Shown: positions 58,576 to 64,000 of the stretch, piece after piece | Layout: the number at the start of each line of letters is the position of its first letter | How positions within the stretch are numbered: the first letter of the stretch is position 1 | NCBI RefSeq assembly: GCF_008693385.1 | Contig: NZ_CP044065.1 | Span: 3,038,001 to 3,102,000, forward strand | Source of the DNA: Cupriavidus pauculus | GTDB taxonomy: Bacteria; Pseudomonadota; Gammaproteobacteria; Burkholderiales; Burkholderiaceae | DNA: 64,000 nt | Direction of reading: 5' to 3' | Made by a program: the position numbers and the translations under genes | The notes under the pieces: model-generated | Told to the model about the DNA's origin: nothing | The model's input: the letters and a program-made list of their open reading frames with translations, nothing else | Databases searched by the model: none

Positions 58576-59066
58576 CCGCTCCCGCCTTCGAATCCAAGGT
58601 CGTCCCCGTGGACGATGTGGCCGCGCTGCAAGCCGCGGTTGCCACGCTGCCGCGGCCGCTCGTCTTCACGAACGGCGTGTTCGACATCCTCCATCGCGGC
58701 CACGCGACCTACCTCGCGCAGGCGCGCGGGATGGGCGCCAGCCTCGTGGTGGGGGTGAACAGCGATGCGTCGGTGAAGATGCTCGGCAAGGGCGACGACC
58801 GGCCGCTCAATCAGCAGGACGATCGCATGGCGCTGATCGCGGCGCTGGGCTCGGTCGATCTCGTCGCGATGTTTCGCGAGCAGACGCCGGTCGAACTGAT
58901 CCGGCTCGTGCGCCCCGACATCTACGTCAAGGGCGGCGACTACGATATCGATACGCTCGAAGAAACACGGCTCGTGCGCAGCTGGGGCGGACAGGCGTAC
59001 GCGATCGACTTCCTCCACGACCGCTCCACCACCAAGCTGCTGACCAAGGTCCGGCAGCAGCGCTGA
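58572..59066 (+). CDS. hldC: D-glycero-beta-D-manno-heptose 1-phosphate adenylyltransferase
   Basis: 164 aa. Nucleotidyltransferase with HxGH (FTNGVFDILHRGHATYL, H41-H44) and the C-terminal STTKLLTKVRQQR (ISTTxLI-like). It makes ADP-heptose for LPS core; also called rfaE2. A lone adenylyltransferase domain rather than fused HldE, as in many betaproteobacteria. The start ATGA overlaps the ferritin-like gene; the stop abuts the convergent SPOR gene with no gap. Confidence 0.93.
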   Translation: MTAPAFESKVVPVDDVAALQAAVATLPRPLVFTNGVFDILHRGHATYLAQARGMGASLVVGVNSDASVKMLGKGDDRPLNQQDDRMALIAALGSVDLVAMFREQTPVELIRLVRPDIYVKGGDYDIDTLEETRLVRSWGGQAYAIDFLHDRSTTKLLTKVRQQR

Positions 59067-59813
59067 TCAGCTCGCCAGCGCGCAGGCCTGCAGGTCTTCC
59101 GCGCCGAGGCGCTGCCTGACTTCCTCGAGCCGCGCGCGCAGCGTGTCATCCACGCGGCGCACACGCAGCCACTGGCGCGACACCGCGCGCGGCGCATCGC
59201 TGATCAACGCGGTGCGCACCCCCTGACCCCGCAGCATCTCCAGATACCGCTCGGCCCGTTCGCGCTCGTGGAAGAGCCCGAGCGAGACCGTGAACGACTG
59301 CTGCGTGTCCGGCGCGCCAGTGCTGACCACCGCCACATCGGTCACGTTGCGGCGGCGCAGTTCGGCGAGCTTGCGGTCCGCGTTCTCGCGCGTGGGTTGC
59401 GCGGGCAGGTGGACCCACCAGCGGACCTGCTGCTCGCGCTCGAACGCCTCCACGGCCACCTCGCCGCCCAGCGCTTCCGTCGCGCGGCGCGCACCCGCGG
59501 CGGTGAAGCCGCCCATCTCCAGACAGACGCCCGTTGCGGCCGCGACGAGGCGCGTCGCGGCAACTCCGGCAACACCGAGGCTGCCACGCGTCGTGCCGGC
59601 GCCGTTACTCCCCGACTTTGCGGCGGGCTCGCTGGCCGGCACCACCTCCATCCGCTCCCTGCGCACCTGCTGGTCCAGGCGCTGGGGCTCGCGCGGGCTC
59701 TCCATCCAGCCGGCCAGCGGTTCGGGGCCGAACGCGCCCGACGCGGCGGCGAGCAGCATCGCGTTGAGGACCAGCAGGATCAGCAGCGAGACGGTCAGGC
59801 CCTTGTTCGGCAT
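59067..59813 (-). CDS. Membrane-anchored SPOR-like protein
   Basis: 248 aa. A transmembrane segment near residues 7-25 (LTVSLLILLVLNAMLLAAAS), a variable linker, a region with conserved Cys (GVCLEMGGF), then a SPOR-type domain in the C-terminal half (WWVHLPAQPTRENADRKLAELRRRNVTD..VSLGLFHERERAERYLEML). A peptidoglycan-binding role is inferred. Co-directional with birA-coaX. Confidence 0.82.
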   Translation of the reverse strand: MPNKGLTVSLLILLVLNAMLLAAASGAFGPEPLAGWMESPREPQRLDQQVRRERMEVVPASEPAAKSGSNGAGTTRGSLGVAGVAATRLVAAATGVCLEMGGFTAAGARRATEALGGEVAVEAFEREQQVRWWVHLPAQPTRENADRKLAELRRRNVTDVAVVSTGAPDTQQSFTVSLGLFHERERAERYLEMLRGQGVRTALISDAPRAVSRQWLRVRRVDDTLRARLEEVRQRLGAEDLQACALAS

Positions 59814-59857
59814 CGAGGCGGCGAATAATGGTAGAGACGGTGATGGAGACGAAGGCG

Positions 59858-60688
59858 TCAGGCACGCAGCGCCATCGCGTGCAGCCCAAGCAACACCAGA
59901 TTATCGTGCAACTCGCACGGCATCGCGAGTGCACCGGCGAGCGCATGGCGCGCGCCGCCCGACAGCACGCAGCGCACGGGGCCGCGGGCCGCGAGCGCAC
60001 GCCACGTCTGGGCGATGGCGCCGGTCTGGGCGGCCAGGCAGCCTGCCGCGATGGCGTCGTGAGTGTTGTCGGCACCCAACGCCATATGGCCCGCGGCGGC
60101 GGCGTCCACGCCGTCGAGCGAGGGCAGCTGGGCCGTGTTGCGCGCGAGCGAGCCAAGCATCAGGGCGAGGCCGGGCAGGATCAGGCCGCCCTCGAACCGC
60201 GCGCCGGCGGGCGCTGCGTTGGCGTTGGCGGTGACGATATCGAGCGTGGTCGCGGTGCCCGCGGTGACGAGCAACAGCGTTTCACCGGGATACCGGCGAT
60301 GGGCGCCGATGGCGCCAACCCAGCGGTCCACGCCAAGCTGCGAGGGCTCGCGGTAACCATTGACGAGGTCGCCATAGGCGGCCGTCGTGCGTACCCATTC
60401 CAGCGGGGCCGCGGCGCCGAACGCCTGCGTGACCAGCGCGGTGGCGCGCGCGGCCGCGCCCTCGCCCGCCACGTTGGCAATCCAGACGGCCGGCACCTGC
60501 GCGCCCGCCGCGGCCAGCGCGCGCCATGCCTCGACGGTCTGTCCGAAGTCGTTGGCCTCCTGCGCGGCGCCGTGCGCGATGGCGCCGTCGAACTGCCACG
60601 GCTGGGCCACCGACGGATCGGCTTCGAGCGCCGTGCACCACGCCCACTTGAGCCGGGTGTTGCCGATATCGATCAGCAGCGCGCTCAT
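59858..60688 (-). CDS. coaX: Type III pantothenate kinase
   Basis: 276 aa. Starts [17 protein letters not shown] (P-loop-like DxGNTRxK), with [15 protein letters not shown] and [11 protein letters not shown] as further type III motifs. Phosphorylates pantothenate at the start of CoA synthesis without feedback by CoA. Start overlaps the birA stop by 4 bp; birA-coaX pairing is usual in betaproteobacteria. Confidence 0.94.
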   Translation of the reverse strand: MSALLIDIGNTRLKWAWCTALEADPSVAQPWQFDGAIAHGAAQEANDFGQTVEAWRALAAAGAQVPAVWIANVAGEGAAARATALVTQAFGAAAPLEWVRTTAAYGDLVNGYREPSQLGVDRWVGAIGAHRRYPGETLLLVTAGTATTLDIVTANANAAPAGARFEGGLILPGLALMLGSLARNTAQLPSLDGVDAAAAGHMALGADNTHDAIAAGCLAAQTGAIAQTWRALAARGPVRCVLSGGARHALAGALAMPCELHDNLVLLGLHAMALRA

Positions 60689-61599
60689 GCTTCGGCTCCG
60701 CGCAGCGACACCTCGCCGCTCGTCACGCGCTGCAGGCCCGCGTCGGTCTCGAGCAGCAGATGGCCCTCGTCGTCGACGCCGCGCGCGAGGCCTTCGGCAA
60801 TCAGGTTCCCGTCCTGCAACAGCCGCACGGGCTCGTCGCGAAACGCGTCGCGCGCGGACCAGCGCGCGGTCATCGGTGCCAGGCCCTCGGCCACGAACAC
60901 CTCTCGCATGGCGGCAAGACGGTTGAGCACGGCCGCGAACACGCGCGTGGCGTCGCGGTGGACATCGAAGCCCCGCACCACCTCGGCCACGCCCGCCAGC
61001 GCGCGGCCCAGCGCGGCCTCCGCACCGGCGTCGCGCACGAGGTTGAGGCCAATGCCCACCACGGCCCAGACGCGGCCCGGGCCCGCCGGTACCGTTTCGA
61101 TCAGGATGCCGCCGAGCTTGCGACCCTCCACCTGCAGGTCGTTCGGCCATTTCAGGCGCACGCCCGGGGAGCCGGCCTCGGCATGGGCCCGCTCGCGGAC
61201 GTCTTCGATCCCCTCGGCCACGGCCAGCCCGACGGCAAGGCTCAGCCCCGCCAGGCGTGCCGGGGCGAGCGGCAGCGGCAGCGCCACCGAAAAGGTGAGC
61301 CCGGCCTGTCCCTGTTTCCATGGCCGCCCCTGCCGGCCGCGGCCGGCGGTCTGGAGGTAGGTATGGCGGACCTGCGCGGCCGCCGCGTCCTCGTCGGCGG
61401 GCCAGTCGGCCATGCGGCAGGCATGCACGAGGTCCGCATTGGTGGAGCCCGTTTCCTCGACCGTCTCCACGACCCAGTCGCGCGCGGGGCCGGCGAGCGC
61501 CGCGCGCAGCACGGCCGCGTCGATGCGCCATACTTGGGCGCCAGCGGCGGCACGCACGGAGGAACGGGGGGATGCGGACGAATGAAGCAGGTCGGACAT
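60685..61599 (-). CDS. birA: Biotin--[acetyl-CoA-carboxylase] ligase without DNA-binding domain
   Basis: 304 aa. [33 protein letters not shown] and [18 protein letters not shown] are the biotin-protein-ligase motifs; the C-terminal BPL_C domain follows. The ~45 residues before the catalytic domain do not form a helix-turn-helix, so unlike E. coli BirA it cannot act as a bio repressor. It would biotinylate MccA and other carboxylases. Its start (ATG 61599) is chosen over upstream in-frame codons as giving the usual length. Confidence 0.93.
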   Translation of the reverse strand: MSDLLHSSASPRSSVRAAAGAQVWRIDAAVLRAALAGPARDWVVETVEETGSTNADLVHACRMADWPADEDAAAAQVRHTYLQTAGRGRQGRPWKQGQAGLTFSVALPLPLAPARLAGLSLAVGLAVAEGIEDVRERAHAEAGSPGVRLKWPNDLQVEGRKLGGILIETVPAGPGRVWAVVGIGLNLVRDAGAEAALGRALAGVAEVVRGFDVHRDATRVFAAVLNRLAAMREVFVAEGLAPMTARWSARDAFRDEPVRLLQDGNLIAEGLARGVDDEGHLLLETDAGLQRVTSGEVSLRGAEA

Positions 61600-61728
61600 G
61601 ACGGCTGACGTGGGCGATGACGCCTCTATGCTGGAACGAGCCCCCGGGACCGGGGAGCGTGCATTGTAGCCGTGCCCTTTGGGAACCATCGTGTTTCTCC
61701 GTGTCAGAGGAAGTCTCATCGCCACATC
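61600..61728. promoter_or_regulatory. Divergent promoter region birA / mlaE
   Basis: 129 bp between divergent genes. The plus side lacks an ATG near the conserved mlaE start. No clear operator. Confidence 0.4.
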
Positions 61729-62925
61729 GTGATCGGTAGCTTAGAATCGGGACTCAACCTTCGGGACTCAACCATCACATCGCCGGTATTTCATTTGGAT
61801 CGCCCGACGACGCCCGCCATCGACATCCAGCGCCAGGATGGAACCTGCAGGATCGCCCTGCAGGGGGACTGGACCGCGCTCGCGCTCGCGGACTGCGGGG
61901 GTGCGCGCGGCCTGCGCGCCCAGCTCAAGTCGCTGGCCAACACCCCCGACAGCGCCGAATGGACGCTCGCGGGGGTAGGCCGGCTCGACCATATCGGCGC
62001 GCAGCTGATCTGGCAGGCGTGGCAGGGCAAGATGCCCGAGCGCCTGACCGCCGACGACGGCCAGCGCCGCGTGTTCGGGCGCATCGCGGCCCTGAAGACC
62101 GACGGCTGGAAGAAGCGCATGGTCGATCGGTTCAATCCGATCACCCTGTTCGGCGCGGGCATCCTGTCGATGATCATGCAGCTGGCCAACGGCGTCACGA
62201 TGCTGGGGCAGCTCACGTTCGACCTGCTGCGCTTTGCACGCGCGCCGCAGCGCGGCCCGTGGCGGGAGATCTCCGCGAATATCTACAATATCGGCTACAA
62301 GGCGCTGGGCATCACGGCACTGGTCGGCTTTCTGATCGGCATCGTGCTGTCGTACCTGTCGTCGAACCAGCTGCGCACGTTCGGGGCGAGCACGTTCATC
62401 GTGAACATTCTCGGCATGGCCGTGATCCGCGAACTCGGACCGGTGCTCGCGGCCATCCTGATCGCGGGCCGTTCGGGCTCCGCGATCACCGCGCAGATCG
62501 GCGTGATGCGCGTGACCGAGGAACTCGACGCGATGAGCGTGATGGGCATCTCGCACGGCTTCCGGCTGATCATGCCGCGCGTGATCGCGCTAGCCGTATC
62601 GATGCCGCTGCTCGTCGCATGGACCGATCTGCTCGCGCTGTTCGGCGGCATGACGGCCGCCAAGCTCCAGCTCGACATCAGCTATTCGTACTTCCTGCGC
62701 CAGTTGCCCGACGCGGTACCGGTGGCCAACCTGTGGCTCGGCCTCGGCAAGGGCGCGGTGTTCGGCATGCTGATCGCGCTGACCGCATGCCATTTCGGCC
62801 TGCGTATCAAACCCAATACGCAAAGCCTCGGCGAAGGGACGACGGCATCCGTGGTCACGTCGATCACGATCGTCATCGTCGCGGATGCAATCTTCGCGAT
62901 CCTGTTCAAGGACGTCGGGATATGA
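61729..62925 (+). CDS. mlaE: MlaE-type phospholipid ABC transporter permease with STAS-like N-terminus
   Basis: About 376-398 aa. The N-terminal ~110 residues look like a STAS-type domain ([14 protein letters not shown]...[15 protein letters not shown]), then the MlaE permease: five helices with [56 protein letters not shown] and [12 protein letters not shown]. Moves phospholipids between membranes with MlaF/MlaD. No ATG is available near the expected start; a GTG at 61729 or TTG at 61795 are candidates. The stop overlaps mlaF by 4 bp. Confidence 0.9.
   Translation: MIGSLESGLNLRDSTITSPVFHLDRPTTPAIDIQRQDGTCRIALQGDWTALALADCGGARGLRAQLKSLANTPDSAEWTLAGVGRLDHIGAQLIWQAWQGKMPERLTADDGQRRVFGRIAALKTDGWKKRMVDRFNPITLFGAGILSMIMQLANGVTMLGQLTFDLLRFARAPQRGPWREISANIYNIGYKALGITALVGFLIGIVLSYLSSNQLRTFGASTFIVNILGMAVIRELGPVLAAILIAGRSGSAITAQIGVMRVTEELDAMSVMGISHGFRLIMPRVIALAVSMPLLVAWTDLLALFGGMTAAKLQLDISYSYFLRQLPDAVPVANLWLGLGKGAVFGMLIALTACHFGLRIKPNTQSLGEGTTASVVTSITIVIVADAIFAILFKDVGI
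61747..61773. repeat. Tandem 13-bp direct repeat at the mlaE start
   Basis: TCGGGACTCAACC occurs twice with a 14-bp period (61747-61759 and 61761-61773), within the region where the mlaE start codon is uncertain. Origin by slippage is likely. Confidence 0.6.
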
Positions 62926-63740
62926 ACGCACCGGACAAGGCGCCGCAAACGCACGGCGAGACCATCATCGAGGTCCGCAACCTCGTCAAGCGCTACGGCG
63001 ATGCCGTGGTCCACGACGGGCTCGACCTCGACGTCTATCGCGGCGAGGTGCTGTCGATCGTCGGCGGCTCCGGCACGGGCAAGACCGTGCTGCTGCGCCA
63101 GATCGTCGGGCTCGAACGCCCCACGTCGGGCACGATCAAGGTGTTCGGCGAGACGCCCGCGTCGCTGCGTCCCGCGCAACTGCAGGCGCTGCGCAACCGC
63201 TGGGGGCTGCAGTTCCAGCGCGGCGCGCTGTTTTCCGCGCTGTCCGTCATCGACAATATCGCGCTGCCGATGCGCGAGCTGCGCGCGCTGCCCGACAACC
63301 TGATCTGCCAGGCCGCGCTGCTCAAGCTGCAGCTGGTCGGGCTGTCCGCGCGCGATGCGGACAAGATGCCCTCGGACCTGTCCGGCGGCATGATCAAGCG
63401 CGTGGCGCTCGCGCGCGCGCTGTCGCTGGAGCCCGAGCTCGTGTTCCTCGACGAACCGACGGCCGGTCTCGACCCGATGGCCTCGGACGACTATGTGTCC
63501 CTGATTCGCGAGCTCCACACGGAGCTCGGCCTGACCGTGGTGATGATCACGCACGACCTCGACACGCTCGTCGCGCTGTCGGACCGCGTGGCCGTGCTGG
63601 CCGACCACAAGGTGCTCGCGGCCGCGCCGATCTCGGAGGTGATCAAGGTCGATCATCCCTTCATCCACGAATACTTCCTGGGCGAACGCGCCCAGCGAGC
63701 GATGCAGGCGCTGGCAGTGCCGCCTCACGGAGAAGCCTGA
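62922..63740 (+). CDS. mlaF: MlaF-type ABC transporter ATP-binding protein
   Basis: 272 aa. Walker A GGSGTGKT at 48-55, signature LSGGMIKRVALARAL, Walker B VFLDEPTAGLDP, and D-loop/H-loop ITHDLDTL. The GLQFQRGALFSALSVIDNIALPMRE stretch is typical of the Mla/Ttg2A lipid group. ATG overlaps the mlaE stop and its stop overlaps the mlaD ATG (TGATG). Confidence 0.95.
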   Translation: MNAPDKAPQTHGETIIEVRNLVKRYGDAVVHDGLDLDVYRGEVLSIVGGSGTGKTVLLRQIVGLERPTSGTIKVFGETPASLRPAQLQALRNRWGLQFQRGALFSALSVIDNIALPMRELRALPDNLICQAALLKLQLVGLSARDADKMPSDLSGGMIKRVALARALSLEPELVFLDEPTAGLDPMASDDYVSLIRELHTELGLTVVMITHDLDTLVALSDRVAVLADHKVLAAAPISEVIKVDHPFIHEYFLGERAQRAMQALAVPPHGEA

Positions 63741-64000
63741 TGGAAAACAAATCGAACGCCTTCCTCGCGGGGGTCTTCACGATCGGCCTGGCCGTGCTGG
63801 TGCTGTTCTCGGTGTTCTGGTTCAGCAGCGACCATGCGGTGCGGGTGCCCTACGACCTCATCACGCGCTCCACCGTCAACGGCCTGGGCCCGCAGGCCGA
63901 CGTCAAGTATCGCGGTCTCGACGTGGGCAAGGTGGTGTCGATCCGTTTCGATCCGCAGGTGCCGGGCCAGATCATCGTGCGCATCACCGTGAACCAGGAC
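63740..64000 (+). CDS. mlaD: MlaD-type MCE-domain substrate-binding protein (truncated by window end)
   Basis: First 87 residues. A transmembrane anchor at about 8-29 (AGVFTIGLAVLVLFSVFWF) followed by the start of an MCE domain (VNGLGPQADVKYRGLDVGKVVSI). The MCE ring carries phospholipid across the periplasm. Continues past the window. Confidence 0.9.
   Translation, partial: MENKSNAFLAGVFTIGLAVLVLFSVFWFSSDHAVRVPYDLITRSTVNGLGPQADVKYRGLDVGKVVSIRFDPQVPGQIIVRITVNQD

Overview
The window is high-GC, gene-dense chromosomal DNA from a betaproteobacterium of the Burkholderiaceae, most probably Cupriavidus or a close Ralstonia relative. Pointers to this are a PhaM-type polyhydroxybutyrate granule protein, a methionine synthase split into two genes, a LiuR-regulated leucine-degradation cluster carrying aceK, a zur/COG0523/TonB-receptor zinc cluster, and DUF1840, DUF3567 and DUF3108 proteins. 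I see no tRNA, rRNA, insertion sequence, prophage or CRISPR array. All named functions are read from motifs and family resemblance; no database search was run.

Layout. (1) 1-985: hslU (cut by the window edge) and hslV, minus strand, behind a sigma-32-like promoter. (2) 1123-2109: a Bug/TctC solute-binding protein. (3) 2424-9227, plus strand: a zinc-limitation cluster with a Fur/Zur regulator, a His-rich COG0523 GTPase, a DksA with one finger cysteine, a second COG0523 GTPase that lacks the CxCC motif, a small His/Cys membrane protein and a ZnuD-like TonB receptor. Two starts in this cluster (zur and the second GTPase) share an upstream GCAA-N5-TTGC inverted repeat. (4) 9239-33374, minus strand: a 24-kb co-directional run of about 25 genes holding the leucine/isovalerate pathway (isovaleryl-CoA dehydrogenase, MccA, MccB, methylglutaconyl-CoA hydratase, HMG-CoA lyase, a thiolase), with aceK, a beta carbonic anhydrase and the complete bioAFDB operon among them. 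liuR and two MerR-type palindromes lie at the upstream end. Read together, this run supplies the enzymes, the bicarbonate and the biotin for a biotin-dependent carboxylation route, and adds a switch (AceK) that sends the resulting acetyl-CoA toward the glyoxylate bypass.

(5) 34047-40721: a metallo-beta-lactamase-fold hydrolase, a BtuF-like binding protein, an SDR, dsbA, an FtsN-like SPOR protein, argS and a DUF1840 gene. (6) 41014-45061: stress-type small membrane proteins (DUF883, DUF1328), a CHASE3 sensor kinase converging on a lone receiver and a NarL-type regulator, and an exported low-complexity protein. (7) 45263-49136: split methionine synthase. (8) 49267-53121: rhodanese, DUF3567, an alpha/beta hydrolase, DUF3108 and an IclR regulator. 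(9) 53229-59066, plus strand: an FAH-family hydrolase and a crotonase, PhaM and patatin, then a ferritin-like di-iron protein and hldC. (10) 59067-61599, minus strand: birA, coaX and a SPOR-like protein. (11) 61729-64000: mlaE, mlaF and the start of mlaD.

The most interesting points are the leucine/biotin/bicarbonate gene train, the zinc cluster with its CxCC-less GTPase and shared candidate operator, and the helically phased repeats in front of bioA where the encoded BirA has no DNA-binding domain.
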